The notes below the pieces were generated by a model that saw only the letters and a program-made list of their open reading frames with translations, was not told the DNA's origin and searched no databases. DNA of 64,000 nucleotides from Mucilaginibacter sp. SG564. GTDB taxonomy: Bacteria; Bacteroidota; Bacteroidia; Sphingobacteriales; Sphingobacteriaceae. Below are positions 37,634 through 46,191 of the stretch, piece by piece. Position 1 is the stretch's first letter; every line of letters begins with the position of its first letter. The translations under genes were made by a program, and so were the position numbers. The stretch spans positions 372,001-436,000 of the forward strand of contig NZ_JABGNA010000001.1 in NCBI RefSeq assembly GCF_013149275.1, in the 5' to 3' direction.

Positions 37634-38977
37634 ATGAAACGAATACTTTATATACTCCCCATTTTGCTGATATTTTCATCCTGCAAAAAGTTCCTGGATG
37701 TGCAGCCACAGCAACAGGTGGATGAATCGCTGGCCATAACTGATGCCGGTAGCGCTGGTACTGCGGTTAATGGCATGTACAACAGCTTGGGGACCGATAA
37801 CTATTATGGTTCTAACTTTCCGGCTATATCTTACTTGTATGGCAGTGATGTGGTATGGACGGGTTCACAAGCGGCGCCACAGGAAATATCGGCGCATAAA
37901 ACCACCGCTTTTAACAGCTATATTGGTAATGCCTGGGGCGCCATCTACAAAACTATTTTATCAGCCAACTATATTTTAGAAGCAGTTCCAAAGGTTACTG
38001 ATCCGCTGTTTACCACGGCTACCAAAAATCAATACCTTGGCGAAGCATATGCGGTTAGGGCATTATCGTACTTTGACCTGGCGCGTGGCTGGGGCGGTGT
38101 ACAATTGATATTAACGCCAACGCATACACCGTCAGATCATACCGGGATTAAACGCAGTAGTTTGGCTGATACCTATGCCCAGATTTTAAAAGACCTTAAT
38201 GCAGCCGAAGGGTTATTGCCGGCTACTACCAACCGCAACCGCTTTACACAGAAAACCGTCTGGGCTTTAAAGGCCAGATTTTATCTGTACAATAAACAAT
38301 GGGATCTGGCTGAGCAATACGCTACCAAGATCATTAGTGATAATGCCAATTACAATTTATTGAAACCATACAGCGCGTTTTTTGCCAATAATGCTGTCGC
38401 TACATCGGAGTCAGTTTTTGAGATCGCTTATAGTACCTCCTTCAAAAATGGCCATAGCGTATGGTTTTTGCCACCGGCATTGGGCGGCCGCAGGGAATGG
38501 GCGCCATCAAGCACATTGGTTTCTTTATTGAATGATCCAACTATAGGCGGCGGACGCAGCGCTTTGATAGCACAAACTGCGCCTCCGGGTAACTTATGGT
38601 ATGGTAAGTTATATTATCGCAATCCTTTGGGAACAGACCCGGCCTATATTATTCGTGTGGCCGAGGTTTACCTGATCAGAGCAGAAGCCCGTGCACAACA
38701 AGGAAATCTTTCTGGTGCTTTACAGGATCTGAATGCCGTTCGTGATCGCTCTGGAGTGGCTGCTACTACTGCAATTACTCAAGCTGATATCCTGTTGGCT
38801 ATTGAAGCGGAAAGGAGAGTAGAATTTCCATTCGAGACCGATCGTTGGTTTAACATGGTGCGTACCAATCGTGTGGCTGCAGTATTGGGTATTACCGATC
38901 AAACCAAATACCTGTTCCCGATACCGGCAAGCGAATTATTGGCCGATCCCGATCTGACACCTAACCCTGGATATTAA
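37634..38977 (+). CDS. RagB/SusD family nutrient-binding lipoprotein (sulfur operon)
   Basis: Surface lipoprotein of 447 aa with lipobox FSSC (cysteine at 17). SusD features are LGEAYAVRALSYFDLARGWGGVQLI (about 134-158), the helix DTYAQILKDLNAAEGLLP, and the C-terminal AIEAERRVEFPFETDRWFNMVRTNR with terminal YLFPIPASELLADPDLTPNPGY. It is about 70 residues shorter than the canonical SusD at 13173, a size common among SusD proteins paired with small or peptide-like substrates. It captures the ligand for the receptor encoded upstream. Confidence 0.94.
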   Translation: MKRILYILPILLIFSSCKKFLDVQPQQQVDESLAITDAGSAGTAVNGMYNSLGTDNYYGSNFPAISYLYGSDVVWTGSQAAPQEISAHKTTAFNSYIGNAWGAIYKTILSANYILEAVPKVTDPLFTTATKNQYLGEAYAVRALSYFDLARGWGGVQLILTPTHTPSDHTGIKRSSLADTYAQILKDLNAAEGLLPATTNRNRFTQKTVWALKARFYLYNKQWDLAEQYATKIISDNANYNLLKPYSAFFANNAVATSESVFEIAYSTSFKNGHSVWFLPPALGGRREWAPSSTLVSLLNDPTIGGGRSALIAQTAPPGNLWYGKLYYRNPLGTDPAYIIRVAEVYLIRAEARAQQGNLSGALQDLNAVRDRSGVAATTAITQADILLAIEAERRVEFPFETDRWFNMVRTNRVAAVLGITDQTKYLFPIPASELLADPDLTPNPGY

Positions 38978-38996
38978 TCATCAAAACATTATTATA

Positions 38997-39887
38997 ATGA
39001 AAAAGATCATCAATTTATTCTTAGCCCTGGCATTTTTTAACGCAGCTAGTGTATTAGCACAAAACAAAACCAACCCTGTTGGTCCCGAAAAAGGCTCGTT
39101 GGTTATTGTAGGTGGAGGTAATGTTGGTCCGGAGATCTGGACCAGGTTTGTGGAGCTGGCCGGTGGGGCCAATGCAAATATCATTTACGTGCCTACCGCG
39201 GGTGATGACTCCACCGTAGTAAAGAACGATAAAACTGTTAAAAAACTTCAGGAGCTCGGTGTTAAAAATGTAACCACGCTGCATACCCGCGATCCGAAAG
39301 TGGCCAATACCGAAAAGTTTGTAGAATCCATTCGCCAGGCCACTGGTGTTTGGTTTGAGGGCGGTCGTCAATGGAAAATCGCGGATGCATATCTGGGAAC
39401 ATTGACCCAAAAAGAATTTAAAGCTTTATTGGATCGTGGTGGTGTTATCGGCGGTACCTCAGCAGGGGCCACCATACAGGGTTCGTACCTATTCAGGGGC
39501 GATACCAAGGGGAACACAATATTAGTGGGTGATCATACCCAAGGCCTGGATTTTATCCATAATGTAGCTATCGACCAGCATATCCTGAAACGCAACCGCC
39601 AGTTTGATCTGTTGAGTTTTATCAAAAGCCGCCCCGATCTGCTGGGTATTGGTATTGACGAAAGTACAGCCATCGTGGTGCATCAAAATACTTTTGAAGT
39701 GATTGGCGTATCCTATGTCGGAATCTATGATGCCCGCAACTTTGCCGGGGCGGTAAAAAATCCATCCAGTGATTCGGGCAACAACGGACCTTTCTACTAT
39801 CTCAAAAAAGGGGAAAAATTCGACCTGCTAAACCGCAAGGCCATATTGCCCTCACCAGCATCAACTAAAACAGCAAACAATCAATAA
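38997..39887 (+). CDS. Cyanophycinase-like S51 family peptidase, secreted
   Basis: Secreted serine peptidase of 296 aa. The signal peptide ends at VLAQ (residue 22). The class-I-glutaminase-like fold shows GSLVIVGGGNVGPEIWTRFVELAGG at its start. The nucleophile elbow GGTSAGATIQGSYLFRGD places the catalytic serine at S155. HTQGLDFIHNVAIDQHILKRNR and IGIDESTAIVVHQNTFEVIG are also typical of cyanophycinases, which cleave beta-aspartyl or related isopeptide bonds. No cyanophycin synthetase is in the window. In this operon it more likely trims an imported peptide or amide, perhaps a sulfur-bearing one; that is inference. It follows susD after 19 bp. Confidence 0.82.
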   Translation: MKKIINLFLALAFFNAASVLAQNKTNPVGPEKGSLVIVGGGNVGPEIWTRFVELAGGANANIIYVPTAGDDSTVVKNDKTVKKLQELGVKNVTTLHTRDPKVANTEKFVESIRQATGVWFEGGRQWKIADAYLGTLTQKEFKALLDRGGVIGGTSAGATIQGSYLFRGDTKGNTILVGDHTQGLDFIHNVAIDQHILKRNRQFDLLSFIKSRPDLLGIGIDESTAIVVHQNTFEVIGVSYVGIYDARNFAGAVKNPSSDSGNNGPFYYLKKGEKFDLLNRKAILPSPASTKTANNQ

Positions 39888-39901
39888 TAACAGGACATAA
39901 T

Positions 39902-39972
39902 AGCCGGATGACTGAGTGGCTAAGTGAGGGTCTGCAAAACTCTTAACGGCAGTTCGAACCTGCCTCCGGCGT
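39902..39972 (+). tRNA. tRNA-Cys(GCA)-like element with a disrupted first base pair, inside the sulfur operon
   Basis: A complete cloverleaf of tRNA-Cys type in the 114-bp gap between the S51 peptidase and the next gene. Acceptor 5' strand GCCGGA (39903-39908) pairs with TCCGGC (39965-39970). U8-G9 follow. The D-stem ACT/AGT encloses G13, A14, G15, G18-G19. The anticodon stem AGGGT/ACTCT, with one wobble, holds the loop CTGCAAA with anticodon GCA (39934-39936). The variable region is TAAC, and the T-arm is GGCAG-TTCGAAC-CTGCC. In canonical numbering position 1·72 is an A·G mismatch, N73 is U (the CysRS discriminator), U21 matches E. coli tRNA-Cys, and the 3' end is CTA, not CCA. Read differently, the acceptor has six pairs with G73. 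Whether it is charged, processed or used in translation is unknown. Confidence 0.78.
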
Positions 39973-40001
39973 CTACAAAACTACCAAAGCAAATTATAAC
40001 C

Positions 40002-41363
40002 ATGAATGCACTAAAAGGGGGCTTACCTCAAACAGACTGGAAAGGATATGAGAAATGGGCTTTTCGCATCTTTTCAATTTACTTCCTGTTACAAGCTGTT
40101 CCGCTCGACTGGAAGTACTATCGTAATCTATTCTCCATCAATTGGCTGCACCTGCGTTTTAGTGATATATTTTATATCAGCCGGTATACGCCGCAAATAT
40201 TCGGGAATGGTACAACAACTGGCTGGGGGCTTAACTCTTATGCTGATTGGTTGATGATATTGCTTATTGCCATTATTGGTGCGGTTATATGGAATTACCG
40301 CGATAGAAATGTAAAAAACTATGACCGCCTTTATTATTGGGTGCGAGTTATTGTACGTTATCGCCTGGCTATAGGGATCATTGCCTATGGTTTTATTAAG
40401 TTTTTTCCACTGCAATCGCCATATCCTTCTATCAGCAACCTGAATACCCATTATGGCGAATTTAGTCGCTGGAAGTTATTTTCGTTAAGCTTGGGTATTG
40501 TACCCAATTATGAATCATTCCTGGGTTTGGTTGAGTTGCTGGCAGGCGGGCTGCTATTGTTCCGCAAAACATCAACTATTGGTGCCCTGATAGTAGTAGT
40601 GTTTACGGGTAACGTGTTTATGTCAAACCTTGCTTATGAAGGGGGAGAGGCTGTTTATAGCCTTTACCTGATCACGTTGGGACTATTCCTGCTGGCTTTT
40701 GATATAATCAGATTGTTTGTGCTGATAGGTTTAGAAAAGAAGGTAAAGGCAAATCATTTTAAATTGGAATTATCAGTCAATTGGAAACGCAACCGGTTAG
40801 TAATCAAAACAGCATTCATTTTCTTTTTTGTGTTCTTATACGGCTATAAAACCTGGTCTGCTTATCATCAGTCGGTTTACCAGTATCCGCAAACAGCGGG
40901 TTTAAAAGATGCTGCCGGTTTGTATGATGTAAGCGAGTTTAGAGTAAACAGTAAAGTATTAGCTTATTCGGCAACAGATACCAGCCGCTGGAAGAATGTG
41001 GTATTTGAAAAATGGGCAACAATCAGTATCGGTACCAATAAACAGGTGAAAATTGATTCGGCTGTTACAGAGGAAGTTAATGATAAAGATGCCGACCGCA
41101 GATATGAAGAAGCGGGTTCCATCGGAAGGCAATACTATAGTTATCAGATTGATGCAGCCAAACAGCAGCTTGTTCTGCAGAATAAAAACCACAATTATCC
41201 TAATGATAAGCTGGTATTGAACTATACCAGGCCTGATACCTCAAGTCTGGTATTAACAGGCGTCGACGGACGCGATACAATTTATGCAGTACTTCATAAG
41301 ATCAATAAAAAATATCTTTTGCAGGAAGCCGCAAGTGGCCGCAACCGGGCAATTAAACTTTAA
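40002..41363 (+). CDS. DoxX-like polytopic membrane protein, copy 1
   Basis: Integral membrane protein of 453 aa. The ATG at 40002 is chosen because an upstream in-frame GTG lies inside the tRNA-like element. About seven membrane segments occupy the first 300 residues (for example YADWLMILLIAIIGAVIWNY and GLVELLAGGLLLFRKTSTIGALIVVVF). A soluble C-terminal domain (about 310-453) follows. The segment YYWVRVIVRYRLAIGIIAYGFIKFFPLQ-PYPS with ELLAGGLLLFRKTSTIGA resembles the DoxX/DoxD family, some members of which are subunits of thiosulfate:quinone oxidoreductase. That would fit the sulfur context, but the family call is tentative. The next gene is a paralogue. Confidence 0.6.
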   Translation: MNALKGGLPQTDWKGYEKWAFRIFSIYFLLQAVPLDWKYYRNLFSINWLHLRFSDIFYISRYTPQIFGNGTTTGWGLNSYADWLMILLIAIIGAVIWNYRDRNVKNYDRLYYWVRVIVRYRLAIGIIAYGFIKFFPLQSPYPSISNLNTHYGEFSRWKLFSLSLGIVPNYESFLGLVELLAGGLLLFRKTSTIGALIVVVFTGNVFMSNLAYEGGEAVYSLYLITLGLFLLAFDIIRLFVLIGLEKKVKANHFKLELSVNWKRNRLVIKTAFIFFFVFLYGYKTWSAYHQSVYQYPQTAGLKDAAGLYDVSEFRVNSKVLAYSATDTSRWKNVVFEKWATISIGTNKQVKIDSAVTEEVNDKDADRRYEEAGSIGRQYYSYQIDAAKQQLVLQNKNHNYPNDKLVLNYTRPDTSSLVLTGVDGRDTIYAVLHKINKKYLLQEAASGRNRAIKL

Positions 41364-41387
41364 TGACCACCATTTAAAGAATTTATC

Positions 41388-43007
41388 ATGTCAGTAGAAA
41401 TTCAATCAAACGATATCAATATTTCAGAAGTATCCGGGCGGTATCAGACAGCATCTGCAACTATCTCGGCACAGACAGTAAAGAAAGTATGGAAGCCATA
41501 TCAAAAAGTGCTATTCCGTATTGCCTTTGTGTTTTTTGTGCTCATGAGTATCCCTATGACGAGCGAATGGTATAAGAACCTGATCGGGATCAACTGGTTT
41601 CATTTGCATTACCGGGATCTGTATGATATTGCCCGTTTCCAACCTTCATTGGTGCGTTTCCAAACACCGGCCTATAATTTGATGGGCTATGCCGATTGGT
41701 TGGCTGTATTAGCTATAGGTATTGTTGGCGGTTTGATATGGACAGCTATTGATCGTGGTAAAACCAAAAACTATGAAACTTTGTATTATTGGCTGCGGGT
41801 AATTGTACGTTACCGGGCAGGTATTGGCATTATTGGTTTTGGCTTTACCAAATTATTCCCGGTGCAGCTACCTTATCCTTCGCTGGGTATATTGAATACC
41901 AATTTTGGCGATTTGACGGCGCAAAAAATATATTGGCTGTCTATCGGCATTGTACCTTGGTACCAGGTATTCGCCGGCGTGGTTGAAGTATTGGCCGGTG
42001 CTTTATTATTTTTCAGAAAAACCACTTTGCTGGGCGCTATATTGCTTTTCGGTGCTTTAGGCGATATTACCTTTGTGAACTTTTCTTATGATGGAGGCGT
42101 ACATGTTTATGCTTCGTATTTTGTACTGTTTGCGACATTCTTAATTATTTACGATGTACCGAAGCTATATAATCTGCTGATATTAGAACGAGACACAATA
42201 CCAACAAATTTTTACCCGGTCATCTCTCAAAAGTGGTTGAAATATACCCGCGTAGTTTTAAAGGTAGCCACCATCTGGATATTCCTGGTTGTGTTGTTTT
42301 ATATCCAGTACATCAACTTCAGATATGACCCTTACAAACAACCCGCAACAACAGGGGTAAAAGAATTAAGAGGTAATTATGAGGTAAGTACATTTAAGAT
42401 CAATAATCAGGAGATATCTTATTCACCACTGGATTCTGTACGATGGAGTGAAGCTACGTTTGAAAACTGGTCTACACTCACATTTAAAGTCAATAGGCCT
42501 GTGCCTCTTGATCTTTCGAATGGAGGCGGTTCACCCATGCGAGATATTAACCGGACATTTGAACTTACGGGTGTAGCCGGTGGTCAGCGGGTGTTTTATT
42601 ATGAGGCTGATACTGTAAATCACGTGCTTTACCTACAGGATAAATATGTAGCATCAAACCGGGGGAAAAAGGGAAAGGGAAAATGGGATAAAGCCAGTGC
42701 AAAAGGGAAAAAAGGTAAAGGCGATAAAAAAGACTGGATACCTAAGGAAGCCCGGGTAAACATTCGCGATGAAAATACAGCTATTGATAAAATTGCTCTC
42801 TCCAACCGTCGTACCCTGGGCATTGCAGAAGAATTAAAAGACAAACGTAAGCGAAATCACATGATATTGAGCTACACTACTACCGATGGCAGTCATGTTA
42901 TTTTAAAAGGCATCAATGAATGTAAGGATTCCATTTATGTAGTGCTTGATAAAGTGAACAGGCCTTATGCTTTAAAAGATAGTAAATTGCAGGCAGGCAA
43001 ATATTAA
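41388..43007 (+). CDS. DoxX-like polytopic membrane protein, copy 2, with Lys/Gly-rich insertion
   Basis: Paralogue of the preceding protein (539 aa), beginning 24 bp after it. The membrane part aligns throughout: YETLYYWLRVIVRYRAGIGIIGFGFTKLFPVQLPYPS and VVEVLAGALLFFRKTTLLGAILLFGALGDI match copy 1. It has a longer cytoplasmic N-terminus of about 40 residues. A basic low-complexity insertion in the C-terminal domain (about 423-450) has repeated GKKGKG units. The pair may form a heteromeric membrane complex. DoxX-type membership and a role in thiosulfate or sulfite electron transfer to quinone are inferred from local similarity and neighbours. Confidence 0.6.
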   Translation: MSVEIQSNDINISEVSGRYQTASATISAQTVKKVWKPYQKVLFRIAFVFFVLMSIPMTSEWYKNLIGINWFHLHYRDLYDIARFQPSLVRFQTPAYNLMGYADWLAVLAIGIVGGLIWTAIDRGKTKNYETLYYWLRVIVRYRAGIGIIGFGFTKLFPVQLPYPSLGILNTNFGDLTAQKIYWLSIGIVPWYQVFAGVVEVLAGALLFFRKTTLLGAILLFGALGDITFVNFSYDGGVHVYASYFVLFATFLIIYDVPKLYNLLILERDTIPTNFYPVISQKWLKYTRVVLKVATIWIFLVVLFYIQYINFRYDPYKQPATTGVKELRGNYEVSTFKINNQEISYSPLDSVRWSEATFENWSTLTFKVNRPVPLDLSNGGGSPMRDINRTFELTGVAGGQRVFYYEADTVNHVLYLQDKYVASNRGKKGKGKWDKASAKGKKGKGDKKDWIPKEARVNIRDENTAIDKIALSNRRTLGIAEELKDKRKRNHMILSYTTTDGSHVILKGINECKDSIYVVLDKVNRPYALKDSKLQAGKY

Positions 43008-43049
43008 ACCTGTCAATTAATTAGCACCAAATTAACTTATAATAATTTT

Positions 43050-44303
43050 ATGTCATCCACCAAAAAAATAACCTTACACGAAGACTGGACGGTAGTAATC
43101 CTTGGCTCGCTGATCATCCTGCTTAGTATCGGCGGCCTTACTCTAACTGTGCCCAAATTTGGCTGGGCCACTACCGATCAGCTATTTAGTGATGTGCTCA
43201 AGCCCGCAAATCTGGGTGCTGTCGGCGTTCAATTCCTGTTTGTTTTTGTGATCGCCGCTGTCGGTGCTTTAATTATGGGCAAATCGCTCAAAAACTTCCT
43301 GATCATGTTTCCTTTGGTTTACGTGCTTACCATTATTGCACTAATTATAGCGGGTAATAAACAGATCAAATATTATGGACTGGAAGCTGTGATATTCAGC
43401 CTGGTGATCGGATTGCTCATTGGCAATCTCTTCAAGCTGCCCGATTGGTTTAAATCGGCTTTGTCAACCGAGCTTTACGTCAAAATAGGTTTGGTTTTGT
43501 TGGGTACCAGCGTTATCTTTTCAGATATATTAAAAGCTGGTTCATTAGGGCTTATTCAAGCCTTATTGGTGGTAACTTCAGTTTGGTATTTCGCTTTCTG
43601 GGTTTGTAAAAAGCTTAAGGTCGACGATGAAATAGCCATGATGATATCCAGCGCGGTATCTATTTGCGGTGTATCCGCGGCTATTGCCACGGCCGGAGCT
43701 ATCAAAGGTGATTCCAAAAAGCTATCGTATGTAATATCTATGGTACTTATTACGGCGGTACCTATGATGATATTTATGCCGATGATCGCCCATTATTTTC
43801 ATTTTAAGGATGAAGTAACCGGTGCATGGCTGGGCGGTAGTATTGATACCACGGGGGCCGTTGTAGCATCAGGATCATTAGTGGGCGAAGTAGCTTTGAA
43901 GATAAGTACCATCGTTAAATTCTCACAAAATGTGCTTTTAGGTTTGGCTGCTTTTGCTATCTCCATCTACTGGACATATACCAAACATCCTGCTGGTACT
44001 GATCCGGATAAAAAGCCTACGCTAAAAGTGATCTGGGAGCGTTTCCCCAAGTTTGTTTTGGGCTTTATTAGCGCATCACTATTATTCTCCTTCTTTATTT
44101 CGCCGGAAACCGGCGCCCATGTAAAAGACAGCTTAAAAAACTTACAAGGTCTATGGTTTGCGCTTGCGTTTACCAGCATTGGCCTGGAAACCAACTTTAA
44201 AGAACTGTTTGATCAAAATAGTAAAAAGCCTTTGTACGCTTTTTTGATAGCACAAACCTTTAATATATTTATTACGCTGGCTATCGCCTTTATCTTATTC
44301 TGA
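43050..44303 (+). CDS. YeiH/UPF0324 family putative sulfate exporter
   Basis: Inner-membrane transporter of 417 aa with about ten to eleven helices. Family motifs include LEAVIFSLVIGLLIGNLF, ELYVKIGLVLLGTSVIF, MMISSAVSICGVSAAIATAGAIKGD and GAWLGGSIDTTGAVVASGSLVGEVAL, all recognisable in the UPF0324 (Cons_hypoth698) family. Relatives called TauZ or SuyZ are encoded with sulfonate-degradation genes and are proposed to export sulfate or sulfite. Here it precedes a cytochrome c and a SoxC-type enzyme, so export of sulfate formed by sulfite oxidation is the natural reading. Confidence 0.88.
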   Translation: MSSTKKITLHEDWTVVILGSLIILLSIGGLTLTVPKFGWATTDQLFSDVLKPANLGAVGVQFLFVFVIAAVGALIMGKSLKNFLIMFPLVYVLTIIALIIAGNKQIKYYGLEAVIFSLVIGLLIGNLFKLPDWFKSALSTELYVKIGLVLLGTSVIFSDILKAGSLGLIQALLVVTSVWYFAFWVCKKLKVDDEIAMMISSAVSICGVSAAIATAGAIKGDSKKLSYVISMVLITAVPMMIFMPMIAHYFHFKDEVTGAWLGGSIDTTGAVVASGSLVGEVALKISTIVKFSQNVLLGLAAFAISIYWTYTKHPAGTDPDKKPTLKVIWERFPKFVLGFISASLLFSFFISPETGAHVKDSLKNLQGLWFALAFTSIGLETNFKELFDQNSKKPLYAFLIAQTFNIFITLAIAFILF

Positions 44304-44315
44304 TGTCAATGAATT

Positions 44316-44933
44316 ATGCCAAAGCGGTTTAATATTGGTAATACATTTTTGGCAATTGCCCTGGGCTTGTGTGTTATTGTCATACTTGGGGCATACAATA
44401 ATAAACTGGCGACTGTAAACGTCTCCGGTTTTGGGGCTGATACTACACAATGGCCCACCAGCTTTGGCTTTGGTAAACCAGCTACCCAGCAGCAAATAAT
44501 GGCTTGGGATATTGATGTGAGGTCAGATGGATTGGGCCTGCCTCCGGGATCAGGTACTGTAGTTCAAGGCAGAGTGATTTATAATACTAAGTGTATGGCC
44601 TGTCATGGATCGCTAGAAAAAGCTTTACCACCAGACGCGAAGTTACCTGCGCCTGTTTTGGTAAGTGATAGCACTTCAAAGGTAAAGGCCATAGGAAATT
44701 ATTGGCCCTACGCTAGTACTGTATTTGATTATATCCGCCGGGCTATGCCTTACAATTTACCAGGCTCGTTGACAGATAATGAGGTATATAGTGTAACCGC
44801 ATATTTGCTCAACGCCAATAAAATTATTAAGGCTGATGCCATGCTTGATGCTAAAAGCCTGCCGCAGATAGTAATGCCAGCTCAGCAATTGTTTATTAAT
44901 GACGACCGTCATGGCGGCCCCGAAGTACGTTGA
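44316..44933 (+). CDS. Membrane-anchored c-type cytochrome, partner of the sulfite dehydrogenase
   Basis: Monohaem cytochrome c of 205 aa. One N-terminal helix (about 8-27) anchors it to the inner membrane with the haem domain in the periplasm. The haem site is C93-M-A-C96-H97, and the distal methionine is probably the M of RRAMPYNLPGSL. The segment GRVIYNTKCMACHG and the closing DNEVYSVTAYLLNANKII resemble SoxD/SorB-type cytochromes. It ends one base before the start of the molybdoenzyme gene, so the two are translationally coupled and most likely form an electron-transfer pair. Confidence 0.88.
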   Translation: MPKRFNIGNTFLAIALGLCVIVILGAYNNKLATVNVSGFGADTTQWPTSFGFGKPATQQQIMAWDIDVRSDGLGLPPGSGTVVQGRVIYNTKCMACHGSLEKALPPDAKLPAPVLVSDSTSKVKAIGNYWPYASTVFDYIRRAMPYNLPGSLTDNEVYSVTAYLLNANKIIKADAMLDAKSLPQIVMPAQQLFINDDRHGGPEVR

Positions 44934-44934
44934 T

Positions 44935-46191
44935 ATGGAAAGTCAGGACAACAAAGCGAAAGAAGATCAACCATTTACCCATAAAAAGATAAGTCGGCGC
45001 TTACTATTGGGCGGGGCCGCAACCACGGCCATTGTAGCTATGCAGTCCTCATTGGGTAAGTGGATACAGGTATCGGCCCAGCAACCATTATTAAAAATTG
45101 ATGACCCTACTAAACGAATAGGGCCCGGGCCAAGTGTGGCAGGCAAACGCTCACCATTTGAGCATCCGGTGCGTATAAAGTCTGATACATCATCACGTAC
45201 ACCTTTGCAGGATCTGTACAGTTCGTTAACCCCATCCGATCTGCATTATGAACGTCATCACGCGGGTGTGCCACTTATCGATCCGGAAAAACATGAATTG
45301 TTGATACATGGCATGGTCGATAACCCCATGGTTTTTAAGCTGACCGATCTGAAACGTTTCCCTTCTGTAACGCGTACCTGTTTTCTGGAGTGTTCAGGTA
45401 ATTTTCGGTCGGGTAAAGAAACGATGAACCCACAGGAGATCTGTGGTCTTACAAGTCAGAGTGAGTGGACAGGGTTAATGCTTTCCACTTTGTTTCGCGA
45501 GGCAGGCGTGCAGCCCAAAGCCACCTGGTTTTTAGCTGAAGGCTCGGATGCAGCAGTGATGACTCGCAGCATCCCCGTAAAAAAGGGTTTTGATGACGCT
45601 ATGATTGTTTATGCACAAAATGGTGAGGCTATACGACCGGAGCAAGGTTATCCCATGCGTTTATTATTGCCAGGATGGGAGGGGAATACCTGCATCAAGT
45701 GGTTACGCAGATTGGAACTGTCTGACGCTCCCTTCATGACCCGGGAAGAAACCTCAAAATATACTTACCCGGTAAAAGACCGTATACGCCAGTTTAGTTT
45801 CGAGATGGATGCACGCTCCATCATTACTTATCCGGCATACCCCAATCAATTGGAACGTGGGTGGGTAGAGATACGCGGTATAGCCTGGTCGGGCAGGGGT
45901 AAGGTGGTTCAGGTTGAGGTAAGTACCGATGCTGGTAAAACCTGGAATGCCGCCCGGCTGCAGGAACCGGTATTGGATAAAGCCCACACATATTTTCGTT
46001 ATTTATGGCAATGGAAAGGCGATGAAACAGAGATCATGAGCCGGGCAATTGACGAAACTAATTATACTCAACCAACACTTCAACAGCTAATTGATGCCAG
46101 GGGATCCCAGATCAATGGGTATCATATGAACCCAATAACCGCCTGGCAGATCAAACGTGATGGCCGGGTATTGTTTAAGTACATAAATTAA
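44935..46191 (+). CDS. SoxC-type sulfite dehydrogenase, molybdenum cofactor subunit
   Basis: Periplasmic molybdoenzyme of 418 aa in the sulfite oxidase family. A twin-arginine signal is present (SRRLLLGGAATTAIVAMQ). The Mo-cofactor domain contains FPSVTRTCFLECSGNFRSG, with the Mo-ligating cysteine at C153, and SEWTGLMLSTLFREAG. The Mo-co dimerisation domain follows from about 295 (ERGWVEIRGIAWSGRGKVVQVEVSTDAGKTWNAARL). The closeness to SoxC rather than plant-type sulfite oxidase shows in ECSGN and PFMTREETSKYTYP. An upstream ATG at 44899 overlaps the cytochrome gene and gives a poor N-terminus, so 44935 is used. It oxidises sulfite, or SoxY-bound sulfane sulfur in full Sox systems; no SoxXYZAB genes are here. 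Confidence 0.88.
   Translation: MESQDNKAKEDQPFTHKKISRRLLLGGAATTAIVAMQSSLGKWIQVSAQQPLLKIDDPTKRIGPGPSVAGKRSPFEHPVRIKSDTSSRTPLQDLYSSLTPSDLHYERHHAGVPLIDPEKHELLIHGMVDNPMVFKLTDLKRFPSVTRTCFLECSGNFRSGKETMNPQEICGLTSQSEWTGLMLSTLFREAGVQPKATWFLAEGSDAAVMTRSIPVKKGFDDAMIVYAQNGEAIRPEQGYPMRLLLPGWEGNTCIKWLRRLELSDAPFMTREETSKYTYPVKDRIRQFSFEMDARSIITYPAYPNQLERGWVEIRGIAWSGRGKVVQVEVSTDAGKTWNAARLQEPVLDKAHTYFRYLWQWKGDETEIMSRAIDETNYTQPTLQQLIDARGSQINGYHMNPITAWQIKRDGRVLFKYIN

Noticed and set aside
39924..40001. GTG-initiated 26-codon extension of the first DoxX-like gene
   Set aside because: It would translate through the D-arm, anticodon and T-arm of the tRNA-Cys-like element. The ATG at 40002 gives a normal N-terminus.
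42655..42735. Lys/Gly-rich stretch as a sequencing or frameshift artefact
   Set aside because: The frame is open on both sides and the downstream protein still matches the paralogue, so it is a real in-frame insertion.
44899..44934. Upstream ATG for the SoxC-type gene
   Set aside because: It overlaps the cytochrome gene and puts twelve unlikely residues before the twin-arginine signal; 44935 follows the cytochrome stop by one base.
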